DNA of 64,000 nucleotides, taken from assembly GCF_024713945.1 (NCBI RefSeq), contig NC_134681.1, positions 1,984,001 through 2,048,000 on the forward strand, in the 5' to 3' direction. Under the pieces are notes generated by a model. That model ran no database searches, was not told the DNA's origin, and saw only the letters and a list, made by a program, of their open reading frames with translations. Positions 13,989 through 27,899 of this stretch are shown one piece after another (positions within the stretch are counted from its first letter, which is position 1; each line of letters opens with the position of its first letter). The position numbers were made by a program, and so were the translations under genes. The DNA comes from Dermatophagoides farinae. Taxonomy: Eukaryota; Arthropoda; Arachnida; Sarcoptiformes; Pyroglyphidae.

Positions 13989-14691
13989 AACAAAAAACAA
14001 ATAACAATCATTTTGAAAATGGGCGAAAAAATATGGAATAAAGTGGAATGAAAAACTATTCATTGTAAAAAAAAAAAATATAAAATAAAATAATAGGCTC
14101 CACCTATTACAGAATTTTTGTGCGTGCGCGTAATGGTACAATGATTTGGTTTGTTCTCTTCGTTTCTGGTTTCCATTGTTGTTGTTGTTGTTATATTGAA
14201 TGAATTATTATTGTTCACGCATTCACACACAGTGTTATTTTTTTTTTTGTTTAGCCAAAACGAACCAATCATATCCATTAATAATGGTTGGTTACCGCCT
14301 ATGAAGGCGTTACTTTACATTTTCATTTACTGTTGTCGTTGTTGTTGTTGTAGTTTCATATATCGTTTTGTTCATTAATCAATTCTAGTTTTATTTTGGT
14401 TTTGTTTGAGTATTTTTTTTTCGGGTTTTAGATTTGGGTTTCTCGCCACACACGCACAAAATGACAATGATGATGATGATGATGATAGTGTTTTCTTTTT
14501 GGTTATTATTATTGTTGTTCAAACAGAGAACAAGAGCGAGAAAAAGAAACGAGAAAACCAAAACTATTCTTGGCCTTCATTCATTTATGGCATCAAAAAA
14601 AAAAAAACAAAACAAAACAAAAACATGGGCAAAAAAAATTGAATAGTAGAATAGATAGGAAGAATTTGAGAATCGTTTCTTTTATTCCGTT

Positions 14692-14696
<5 letters not shown>

Positions 14697-14761
<65 letters not shown>
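14697..14761. repeat. (AG)n microsatellite, 65 bp
   Basis: An uninterrupted AG run on the plus strand. Confidence 0.98.
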
Positions 14762-14764
<3 letters not shown>

Positions 14765-17700
14765 CACCCAAAACGATGATGATGATGAGTGAATTTGAGA
14801 ATCAGAGAATATCAGCTACAAGAATCAGAAATAAGTTTTGAATAAATAAATAAAAAGAATGAGAATCATCGTTAGAAATGATCAATGATGAGATTGCGTC
14901 GATTATTATGATGATGATGATAATGATGATTCACGCCTGACAAAAAATGTATCCATCTCATTTCTGGTGCTGAATTCATCATTTTTTTCTTCTTTGCCAT
15001 CTAGTCTCTTCTTTATGTCATATAATTTTCTGATTTTTTTTCTTATCAAATCGATTGACCCATGATCAAGTTACTGTTTTAGTTAATGGTGATTGTTTTT
15101 TTTTTTGGTTTAAAGATTCAAAGATGATGCGACATTCTCATTTTTGTTTTGTTTTTTCTTATTGTTTCCGCCCATTGATATTCTTCAATGATATCGATAT
15201 GTTTATCAGTGTGTGTATGTGTGTGTGTCCACTAACCCCCCGTTAACTTTTAAAACATTAACCCCCACCATAACCATCATCAATAATAATATTACCATTA
15301 CTACTATCGCCACTACTACTACCAACAATATTATTATTTTGTTTAATCTAAATATAAATAAACACTCCCAGTTACCATTACAATTATCCAATCATATATG
15401 TAGAATCAAATAATTTTACCACTACCACCAGACATACACATGCACACACATTATCAAAGAATATTATGGAATGGCGCCCAATAACAACAATCAAAAAAAA
15501 AAACACATTGAATTTCAAGTCCATTTTTAAATGATTCCCAATGACAATAAAAGTAGTGGTGTATTCATCATCATCATCTTTATTCAAATATAAAATTCAT
15601 TGTATCCATACACACACACACACACACACACATTTATTTATCGTGGTGTAGAGTAAATACATCAATTGTAACAACATTGCAACTATTTCTACAATAACGA
15701 CGAAAAAAAAAAATTTTTCTCATTTTTTTTTCTTCTTTTAAAGTCCAACCTTTGTCGCTGCTGCTGCTGCTGCTGCTGCTAAATGCTTTTCATTCATTCT
15801 TTCATTGTTTCTCAATTCTCTCAATTCAACCATATACACACACACACAATATTTTTTAAATTGAAAATAATAATAAAAAAAAAAAAAATTCAGCCAGCTA
15901 TTTAGATTCGCCAAAGTTTGAATGAAACAACGAAGAAAAGAAACGGAAAAAAATCTTGTTTTTTTTCTCTATACTGTGTCTGTTGTTGTTGTTGTCGTCG
16001 TCGTCGTTTGTGTATTGTTGGAAGAGTTTGTTTTTTTCAGTTCGTTTATTCGTTCATTTCTTTATTTCTCCCAAAATTCAGTTCTGGCAAGAAGTAAAAA
16101 AAAAAAAAATCCTGATGCCAGAGCCATTCATTTTACATACATTTTACAACTTATACTTACACACACACACACATTCATATAAACGGCAGAACACATCATT
16201 CATTTATATATTCATTCAAAATTGGAAGCCAAGCAATGTAAGCAGCAAAGCTAGTAAGCATACAAGCAAGCAAGTCAGCGCCAATGTTATACCTCATACA
16301 CATACACACGAATGAATTTAGTTCAGTTTGAATCAGCCATTCATTCAGTCAGTCAGTCAGCCAGTCAGCCAGTCAGCCAAAAGCCGATCTCTCTTTTTCT
16401 TGCCATCTATCACTTACTATTGAAGCCAAAAGCAAAAGATTCTTTTTATTTGGGTTCAATCCAACGCCAAAAAAAAAACACCACGAGCAGCAAGAATATT
16501 GTGTTTTTTTTAATTTCAAATTTTTTTTTGTTGCAAATCAATCAATCAATAAATTGATTTACTTTTGTCTTTTTTTTTTTTTTTTTTTGGTTGATAAAGA
16601 TAAAATGATGATTTGCAAAAAAAAAACAATCTAACTGTTTTCTACAGACAGAAAAAATAAATAATTGTGTCTCTGTGTTTCAATGTGCGTGTATGTGTGT
16701 ATTACGATTGATAAGTTTTTTTTCTTTTTCTGATAAAATCAATTGATTAATTATAAGATATCAATTTGGATTCATCAATGAATTGATTGATTTATGATCA
16801 ATAAAAAAAAATTTTTTAAACATTGATCAAGTGTGATGATTGATTGATTTAAATCCCATTGTTTGGTGCATTTTGTTTTGTGTATTTGTCTCACTGTGTA
16901 CGTGTGTACGTGTGTATCCCTATTATCATCGATAATTTTTTTTCTGTATCAATAATAATTATAGATCAAGTTTGTCTATGTTTGCGTGTATGTGTGTTTA
17001 TTGTTGATCTTTGAAATCTATTAAAAGTAATCCAACAGCAAAAAAAAAAACTTTTGTGAAATTTGATCGACAATTTCTACCGAAAAAAAACGCTGACTTT
17101 TTCGTTTCAACTTGTGGCAAACTTTGTGGCAAAAAAAAACTGAAAAAAAAATTTCAAATTTCAACTTTCCAGCAACCATCTTTAATACATAAACAACAAC
17201 AACAACAACAACAACATCGAAACAAAAATCTCCAGTGACCAAAGATAATGCTTGGAAAAAATATCAATGTAAGTCAGAAAAATTTCCAAAAGTAAAAAAA
17301 AAAATGTTTCCAAGAAAAGCGCTACTACTAGTTCGATGACCAATTGATTTTTTTTTGCGTCTGTGTGTGCGTGTGTGGTGAAATTAATATTCCAATTCAA
17401 TTAATCAAATTGAATTTGATTCGATTTGAAGGTAAATTTGATTCAATTTCGTTATATATTTTTTCATTTTCACTTCGGAAAAAAAATTTTTTTTTCATCC
17501 AAATTATTTATGTGAATTTTTTTTTGCTTCTTTTTCTTCTTGATAATCCCGTTCGTTTGGAACGAATACAAAAAAAAATTTGTCATTTACACAACTATTC
17601 AATAATTCGTTTCAACGTAATTGGAACAATTTTTTTTTTGAAAATCCAACAACAAGGTAAACTTTAAAAAAAAGACAAGAAAAATGACCAATTTGTTGTC

Positions 17701-19417
17701 GTTGTCGTCGTAGTCGTCGTTTTTTTTTTTTGGGTATTTAAATCTTGAATTTCTACCCACCACTACTACCTTTCTATCTACCTATTAGATGTGGTGATTT
17801 TTATTTTTTTTTCATCTAATTTAATTTTGTCCAAAATAAATAAATTGCGAAATTATTATGACAAATGGTGTCTACCACCATCATCACTACATCACCAGCA
17901 GCAGCAACAACAAAAATGATGCGCTGTCTCTGTGTCATACAAAGAAAGAAACGAAAATAATGTCCATCTTTATAACCATCATCATCATCATCATCAAACG
18001 TTTAGCCTTGTGTGTGTGTACGAGTATTTTTATTTTCCCTCATTCTATCACATCATTATGTATGATGTATATAAACGAAAAATTTAAAAACAAAAAAAAA
18101 AATTCAACATTGAAATGATAAAAATGATTTATGAACCCTTTGCCCAATATGATGACGATGTTGTCGTTGTTGTTAATGATAGAAAAAAAACCACCATTAA
18201 GACTTAAACCCGGCTATCAAATGCATTTATATATTCAATTTATTTATTTTGAAAAGTCAGCCAAAAAAAAAATCAAATTTGATTCAATTTATTCAAATTT
18301 TTAAGCAAGCATTTTATGTATATGGTAGATAATGACAATTTATAACGCGGTCAGTGTAGGTGGAAAATGTGCAAAACAAAAAATTCCGTCATTTATTTTC
18401 TACGCGAAATTTTTTTTCAAAAAAAAACTAGAAAATTGTAACAGTTTTAAAAACAAATTCTCCAGATGAGCATAATAAACAAATCATTTGTTGATTAATA
18501 ATTTGCAAAATTTCAAATTTTTTTTATTTTTCATCGATTTGCATATTGTGTGTCCATTATTGAAGCATCAGCGTTTTTTCTTTCTCTTGAATCACAAATT
18601 AAGACTACGTCGTCGATTATGATGATGATGATGATGACATGACATGATGATTAGCAATTTTTCATCCTTTTTTTTCTTTCCAATTTTTAGATTTCTGTAG
18701 GTTACATTTTCTGCTGAATTTTTTTTTCCTTCTTCATCGTCCATTTATTTATTTTATATTTAAATCTAATCATGATTAATTGACCACCACCGCCACCACC
18801 ACCAACATGATTTTTCAATAATTGCAATTCGAATCGGTCATCATCGAGTGTTCATTGGTTGATGAATCAGAAAACGAGATTTGAAAATAAAAAAATTTTA
18901 AATTTAAATTTTCATTTCTTGTTCAGGTTGTGTCATAGTGGTCGTTTTTTTTCAAAGAAAATCTCTGTTTTTTCGTTACAAAATCGAACAACAAAAATCA
19001 GCAATTTCTGATGATTGACATTAACACACTATGGTGATTTGGAAAAACAAAAATGATCAAATTTAACCCAATTTTTTTCCATTTGCTACTGACTGATTAG
19101 TGAAAAAAAACCAGGAAAAAAAATTTTCAAATCCTGAAAAACCCTCAACACTACCACCACCACCACCGCCACCACCAAACCAGAAATGTCATTTATTTTT
19201 TTTTCTTCTTGCATCTTTTTTATCTCAAATCCTAAATATATAAATATGCGGATAATCCAAAAAAAAAAAAAAAAAAAAAATAGAAAAAACAAAAAAACAA
19301 ACGTCCAAAAATGTTTAAATGTTCATTCATCTTCGTTTTGATCATGCAGAACGACAACAACAACAACAACAACAACAAACTTGAGTTGTTTTTTTTTCTT
19401 CTACGGATAGAAAAATA

Positions 19418-19463
19418 AAATTAACCCTTTTTCTTTGACAGTTGATAAAAAAAGGGTTAATTT
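19418..19463. repeat. Perfect 15-bp inverted repeat
   Basis: AAATTAACCCTTTTT (19418-19432) pairs with 19449-19463 across a 16-base loop. A (CA)n microsatellite (19468-19499) starts 5 bp after it. Confidence 0.93.
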
Positions 19464-19466
19464 CAT

Positions 19467-19503
<37 letters not shown>

Positions 19504-20000
19504 AATGTTTAGATTATAATCATGATAATGTTAATGATGTAAACTTGATCTTGATTTTTTTTTGTTTGTTTATTTGTTTGTTGTCAACTATAAATATTGT
19601 AGATTGATAGATTTGATAAGATTATCATCATCATTATCATTGTTGGTTTGATGTAATCGGATCTGATTCTGTCTCTCTCTATCTCTCTCTTGCGATGATT
19701 CAATCGATTGAATTGAATTTTATTTTATCATTTCTTTTTTTTTCTTGAATGGTGACAATTTCCATATATTCATTTTTCATTCATTAAAATTCAAAATCAG
19801 AAAGAGGCACTTTGATGCATTGAGAACCATTCATTTTTCATCGTCGTCGTCGTTGTCATTTTGAATCATAATGATAATTTTCCACTCTTTTTTTTTGATA
19901 ATTTTGGTTGAAAATAATCATCATCATCATGTGTGCGCTTGTGTTTCAAATGGATTCAAATTCTAATTGCTATCCACGATGATGGTTTCCATAATTGAAT

Positions 20001-21649
20001 TTGATTAACATTTCTAAATTAAATTTATGATTTATGTTTGAAAAAAAAGAATCGATATATTGATTAATCATTGGAAAATGAAATGATTTCATCATCATCA
20101 TCAGGCATCGAAATTGAAAATGATGGTGATGGTGATGATGATGTGGTAATCAAGCTCAGAAAAAAAAGATTACCAGATTGATAAAAAAAAGTTTGTTTTA
20201 GTTTTCGTTTTTTTTTTCGTGTGTTGATTGTTCACATGTTTAGCAAAACGTTTAAACTTTTAAATAAATGTTTGGCATTTAAAGAAAATTTCTTTTTTTT
20301 CCGTTTTTTATTTACTGGAAATTTCCACACACACTAGTTTGCACTCAATTTGTTTTTTTTTACTTCTTACTACTGAAAGGAAAAAAAATTAAATTTAAAA
20401 TTTGTCACCGATAATTATCGTTCTGTGTACGTTTTTTTTATTGAATGTATGATAAAATAATAAGTAAATTGATGATTCAATGAACACCAGAGAAATTTTC
20501 CGGAAACAAAAAAAAAAACATTTTTTTTCTGTTCAATCATAACGCATCAAAGTTTTATTTATTTATTAAATAATCCATCTTTTTGGCTACCTGGCTTTGA
20601 AACAAGATGCGAAATTTTTTTTTTCACCATTTGGTCATCACCAACATCATCATAAGAAAGAAAGAAAGAAAAAAAAATACACGAAAATAATCGTGTTGGT
20701 GGTGGTGGTGGTGATGATGGTGGTGGCAGGCTAACTGACTAACTCAACTAACCGACTGCTTGTGTCGATTACTCGATCCATCATCTATCATTCATCAGGC
20801 AAGCAAGCAAGCGAAAAAATGGGTGCCTAACCAAGATGAAGAAGTAAAAGAATAAATGCAACAAGCATCCATCATCATCATCAACAACAACAACATTTAG
20901 TTTGTTAAAATTCAATAATAATAATAAGACATCCACATAGGTGATGTTCACATTTATATTGACTTTACTTTACAAATCTCTTACTGTTTTTTTTTTTTTT
21001 TTTTTGTGTGTATGTGGGAAGTGTGTGCTAAATCTATCAATTTTCTTGATTTTTTTTTCAATGTTTAATTGTATCCAGCTACCTGAATAACAACTGAACA
21101 CTATGTGTGTGCTACCTGTAATACACACACAAACAAATTTTTTACTCAAATAGAATTGATCTTTATTTCTCGTGATCTTCAAGTGTCTATGTGTGTGTGT
21201 GTGTGTGTGTGTGCGAATAATCACCATTCGAGTTTTTTAAAAAAAAAAAAACAACAACAAAGGTGACGAACATGAATGAATGAATGAAACACCAGCACAT
21301 CACCACCACCACCAGCGAGAGAGAGAGCGAGAGAGAGAAAATAAATAAATTTTGGTCACGAGTAAAATATTTTTCACTTTTTTTGTTTCACTCCAAACTA
21401 TAGATAAAACAAAAAAAAACTTGAAAATCAAAATAACAAATTCCATTCAATTTATCTTATTTTTTTTCATTTTGTTGGATTTTTATTTTCTGGATGAAAT
21501 GAAATGGAATGGAAAAAAAAAGATTTCTTATTCATTCTTGTAAGGCTTGTATTTTTTTTTTCTACTGCTATTTCGTTCGAGAGATTGATTCGTTTTTTTT
21601 TTGCTTCAATTCGTTCTTCTTCGTTTTTTCAATTCATTTTTCACATCAA

Positions 21650-21681
<32 letters not shown>

Positions 21682-21849
21682 TTGTTATTTGTATAGAAAC
21701 CTTGAAACTCGAAAAAAAATTCATTCGTTTTGGTTAACTTTTGAAAGAATTGATTGAAAATGAAAAAAAAACAAGGTGTGTGTGTGTGTGTGTGTTATTA
21801 ACACGATATGAACTGCTGGTGATGATGAAATAAAATGATGGTGGCAAAC

Positions 21850-21898
<49 letters not shown>

Positions 21899-24800
21899 AG
21901 TAAAACATTCAAGAAAATTCATTACCCAATTCGATTGACAAACTACTAAATGAATGAATGAATAAAATTGATGCGGTTAACAAGTTGGATGAATGAATTA
22001 GTGGATATATTCTAACTATAGTTCCAAAATATTTGGAGCTTGTCATCGATGACGTGTGGTAATCATAATGGCATATTTTTTTTTCATTCGATTTATTTAT
22101 ACATACATATAAGTTATATAGCGATTAATTACAATGATGATGATCAATGATCAATGATTACGATTTGTTGAAAATTGAAGAAATTAAAGTTTTATTATTA
22201 TTATTTTTTGTTGTTGTTGTTGTTGTCATCCTTTGGTATCTGAATGAATAAATGAAAATAATTAAAATTTATCATCATCATCATCATCATCATCATCATT
22301 ATCAACAACATTAATTTCTGAAAAAAATGATCATTCACTGATTATGTGTGGTTAAACCAAAAAAAAGAAAAAAAAATTGAAAAAAAATTAACGATTCAGG
22401 CGTCAGCGTTAACAGAAAAGTTTTTTCATTCATTCATTTTGGTGATGCTTAGAAAAATATTGAATAAAAAAAAAAAATTCCCAATTTGTCCTTGACAATC
22501 AATCGTTGTCGATGGTTATTCGCTCATTCACCCAAGTTTGTTTTTCATTTTCTGTTTCTGTTTTTTGGATTGAATTTCAAATTTTTTTTTCAGGTAATTT
22601 AAGAAAAAAAAAATTCAACGAAATGAATTTTAATTGAAAAATAATAAAAAAAAAAAAATTCAACCGTGTTGAAAATAATGATGATGATGATTTTCGTTAC
22701 TGTTCTGTTCTGTGTTTTTTGTTTCCATTTCGTTATCGTTATCAGAAGAAAAAAAAATTTACGAAGATAAATTTGATAAGAAGTGAAAAATAAATTTTTT
22801 TTTTTAATATTTTCCACTTAAGCATTTTATTTTATTTTTTTTTTTTTTGATAAACAAAACACGTGAAATGATTACGTTCTTTTTTTTCTTGTTTTTGCTT
22901 TTTGGTTGATTGGTTGGTTGGTTGTTATGGATATGGACAAAGAAATTTTTTTTTTTTTTTTTGTTAACATGAAAATGAGTTGCCAGATTTGTGATTATGT
23001 AATAGCAAAAAAATGAGCTAAAATCGATTGATTCATTAATCGATTATTATTATTATAATTTATATATGTGTTTGTTTGTTTATCGCCTCAACATATCCCT
23101 TGTCATGTGTGTGCGCGCACGCTTGTGTTTACTTACCTGTCATAATTGATTTGATTTTTTCCCCCACTATTAACACAATCATAATTGATGTTGATGATGG
23201 TGGCAGTTTCAAAAGCAACAAGAGGAGAAAAAAAATAACATAATTAGCATTTCAATATTATCGATTTTGATTTTGATCATATCAATCATTTACAACTTAA
23301 TTAATCATTTTGGCTGTTTGTTTGTTTGTTTGTTTGTTGTTCTATGCGTTTACTTTTTCTGCTGACTGAATTTTTTTTTTCAATAATTTTCATTTTCATT
23401 TTTTTTTTGCCTTCAAATCATCATCACTTGTGATCACAATGTGATGATTATGTTAATCAGGTGCCGATATATATATATATATATATAATAATTATATGCA
23501 TGCATCACTAATGATGATTATCATATACTAAATCATTGATCGATTGATTGATTGATTGATTTTAATTTATACTAATCTCAATGATAATGATCGGTTTGCT
23601 TAAACTAGATTATATCTAATAGCAAGTCATTATATATTGATAATAATAAAGATCTATAGATAGATTGGTGGATTAATCATCATCTTGTTTATTCAAGATG
23701 ATTTACAGTGAATTGGTTGGAAAATTATTCCAATTTTTCAAATGCTTAAATCACACTTTATAAAGACAAAAATTTAATTTTTTTTTTGCCACTAAAAACT
23801 TTCATTTGATTAATTTCTCTCTATCTAAGCATCAACGTACACACACACACCCGTCATCACACTAAATGATGATGATGATCATTACTTTATTTGGCAATTT
23901 CAAAGTTTCTTATCTCACCATTTTATACAATGTTTCAGGTCTTATTTTTTTTTTGGTTGAAATTTTCAAAAAATAAAAAATCTGAATTCACATTTCTAGT
24001 AGCAGAAAATGAAAAAAAAAACAACATTCTGATTAGCCAAAGATGATGGACATGGACACAATTTATGATTAATAACTGCGACAAAACAACATTTTTAGGA
24101 CCACCAATGTTTTGTTGGTCGGTTGATCTGTTTAGCTTGTTGATTTCGATGTTCTGATTAGATAATAACATGAAGATGACGATTATAATTCCCAATTTTA
24201 TAGGAAAACAAATTAGCATCTCTCTTTTTTTTAAAAAAAATCATTAGTTGATAATGATGTCGTTATTATTATCATTATTAACAATCAGTCATCATTGATG
24301 ATTGATTGATAATTAAATAATGTTGTTGTTTCAATTTGTTTGCAGTTTCTTTATCATTTTTATTCTGATCAAATTCAATTCATCATCTTCATCATCAGCG
24401 TCATCATCATCATCATATATCAGATGTCATAATGTCTGGCCATATAGAAGAAGAACAAAAAAAGTGTCCAATGCTCAACAACAGAAAATTTTATTTCACA
24501 AATATGGAAATAAATGAATAAATATATCCGTAAATCTCATCATCCGATGATGATCTAAATTTTTTTTCTTTTTTTTTGCAATTTCTTTTTTCCCATTTTC
24601 TCTCTGAATGATTGATGAAACGAAAGACTAGATTATTACTACTATGGCTACCATTTCTATATTTCATAATCGATTCGATTTTTTTTTTATTTCGATGCGA
24701 ATTATGATTGATACAGCAGCATATTTCTATATGGATGTCTGGATGACATTTTTTTTCGTTCCTGTCTACATTTTCATTGATTTTGTAATTTTTTTTTTTT

Positions 24801-26003
24801 TGGAATTTCAGATTTCAATAATCATGGGAATTTTGTTTTTTTTTTTTTTTTGCTCGTTTCCAATTGATTCATTCAATTTTCTCACTCTATTTCGCCAAAG
24901 TGCGTGAGAGATTTTGTGATTCACAATCATCATATGATTGATAATTAAACAAATTTTAGATAATTTCTATATTCACAGATCTAATTAGGATAAGCGAAGA
25001 TTATGTAATAAATGGAGAAAAAAAAATTTTCATTAAATTGAATTTGACTCTATCAATAGCCACACACACAGTGATCATTGATTGATTGGAATCCAGTGTG
25101 TTTGTCGTTTTTTGTTGTTGTTGTTGTTGTTGTTCTAGCATCCATTTGATGATTCAAACTAAAAAAAAAAATTAGAGGCGACCATTTCGTAAAATAAAAT
25201 TTTTCATCGTCTCGACTCAATGACGACTGCGACAACGACGACGACGACGACGACTACGAATTTGTTGTTGTTGTTGTTGTTGTCGTCGATGATGATGATG
25301 ATGATGACGAACCATTAATTTGATTAAGAGAAATTATTATCATCAGAATTTTCTTCTTTTTTTTCAGAAATTTTTTCTTTACACTCTTTTTTTTCCTACT
25401 ACTTTTGTGGGATGATGGAAAGAATAAAGTGGAAAAAAAACAAACAAACAAACATTACGACATTAGCATTCAATCGAGGTTCACTAGTTAGACAAGAGAC
25501 AAACAAACAAAAAAAAAGCTGTTGCGCTAGTTAGCTGAGCATTCTTTTCTTTTCATTTTGATTGCATTTTTTTTTAGTTCTTTTCTCTCTCTCTCTCTCT
25601 GTCGTTTTTTTCATGCAAAAAAAACAATCTATCTCATTTGTTTTACACTGAAAAAATTTTTTTTTTTTTAATTCAAAGTTGAAAAACATTCAACTTTGTA
25701 ACAAACTTTGTAACCAAAGTAGAAGAAAACGAAGAAATTTTAATTCAAAATGAAAATTGGCATTGAAATGCGCGCGATAATAATAAAACTTTATGTCCAT
25801 CCTGATGCCATGGCTCTCTGCTTGGTGGTGGTGGTGGTGACTTTATCATCATCCTACTCATCATCATGAATTTGAATGTGAATGTTTTTTTTCTTCTTTT
25901 TCTCCACATTTTTTGATTGCATTGAATTTTGTGTTCAGTTTTTTTTCTTCTTCTTCTTCTTCTTCTACTGCTTTTGTGGTTAGATTGACAAAACAAAAAA
26001 AAA

Positions 26004-26080
<77 letters not shown>

Positions 26081-27862
26081 ATGTAAAATGGAATTTTTAA
26101 ATTTTCAAATTTTAAAAACTCTTTTTTTTTCAAAATTCCATATCATATTTTTTTGGGTGTAAAGATGTTCTGTTTGGCTTTCCATTTTTTTTCTTGCTTT
26201 GCTTTGCTTGTCACCATTAATGATGACGATGATGATGATGATAATTTGTGAATGGTTTTTATTTTGTTTCTTTTTTTTTCATTTGCTATTTATTACCACC
26301 AACTGAATTGGGCTATTCAAAGACAAATAAATTATCATGATGATTAATCTTGTGATTAATCTCATGAAATTCATTATCATTGGATATGAACCAAACGAAA
26401 TCAGAAGAAAAGTCTTAACCAGAGAGAAAGAGAGAGATCATCCAATCATCAGTGGATTAATCAATGTTTGTCCATAAGATAGAATGAGAGAATTTTCTAA
26501 TTCGATATAAAAGAAATGGAAGAAAAAAAAACCAATTTGATTGATGAATTCGATGACAACAACAAGTGTCGATTTTTTGGAGGCTCGAAACACTATTTTC
26601 TCATAAAACATATATATGGTCTCACATCAACACATTATATCATGATTGGTGATGATGATGATGATGATGATGATAATCGTATTAGTCGTAGCAAACACAA
26701 GTTTTAGCAGAAGTAGAAAAAATTCTTTCTTTTTTCATTGTTTTTTTTCTGTCAAAGTGTGTTGAAATTAATTTTACAAAGTTTTCATTTCCATACCACA
26801 AATTATATCACATTTACAGTGTATTTAACCAAGAAAAAAAAATTATTGAATGAATGAACGAATGATTGCAATGGAATGTGAATATAGTGGAAATCGAATG
26901 ATGATGATGATGATGATGATGACATCATTTTTTTATTTGAAAATCTGAATTTTTTTTTTTTATTTTCGCAATCTCTCTTTTCTCATTTTCGTCGTTACTG
27001 TTGCTGTTGCTGTTGCTGTTGTTCACAAAATAAGATTAATTATCTTGACTTAATTTAAATTGGATTTTATCATCATCCACATCATCCACATCATCATCAT
27101 GAACATCACATTATCCAACATCAACTTGTCTCTAACTGTCTGTTTATCATGTAATGATTTTTTTTTGTAAAATTCAAAGTCAACCAAAAAAAAAAAAAAA
27201 AAAATGACATGGTGGTTGTGACAACATCTTTATAGAGATAGATATGCAGTGGATAGTTTTATCACTTTTTTTTGGCGAAATTTTTTCTATTTATTGTTTT
27301 CATTTTTTATGAAAATTGTTCAATAATTCATCATCATCATCATCATCATCATCATTCTATTTGATTCGTGTATGGAATCAATAATGGCAATGGATTCATC
27401 GTTTGATTTTCTTTATTTCATCATTCACAAGAAAAAAACCTACACAAATCAATTTATTTTGTATATTTTTTTTTCTCTCTCTCTCGTTAATCAAGAAAAA
27501 AAAATCTGTATCAGAAAATAAAATTCAAATGTCCGGCCTGGCTCATCCGTTCATGTAATTTTCCATCTCTCTCTCTCTCTCGGTGTGTGTGTGTGTGTGT
27601 GTGACAGTTTTATGTCTCTCACTCACTCACTCACACATACATAAAAGCATCACAAGAATTCATAACCTTCTGGTGTTTAGTTTTTGTTACAACAAACACT
27701 CACACACAGAGGATGCTATTTTTATATGGATTTTCTTTCTTTCTTTTTGTTGACGATGGATGCGCAGGTGGAATAATGATGATGATGATGATGATGATTA
27801 TGATATTGGTCAATCTAGGTTTTTTATTGGTTTTTTTTATCTTTTCATTATATTGCTCGTTG

Positions 27863-27899
<37 letters not shown>

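Larger units (their letters stand above)
10099..20000. other. Gene-free repeat-rich region, second part
   Basis: No gene is supported. It includes a long (AG)n at 14697-14761, (CAA)n near 13857-13872, (CTG)n near 15759-15781 and (CAA)n near 17191-17215. It also has (CAGT/CAGC)n near 16336-16378 and (CA)n at 19468-19499. A small coding-like island at 13797-13988 and a 15-bp hairpin at 19418-19463 stand out. Everything else is AT-rich low-complexity sequence. Confidence 0.7.

Noticed and set aside
17858-18118. Frame beginning MTNGVYHHHHYITSSSNN, considered as a GATA first exon
   Set aside because: His/Ser/Asn content is tempting, but there is no convincing splice donor, and it matches no conserved N-terminal GATA2/3 sequence that I can recognise.
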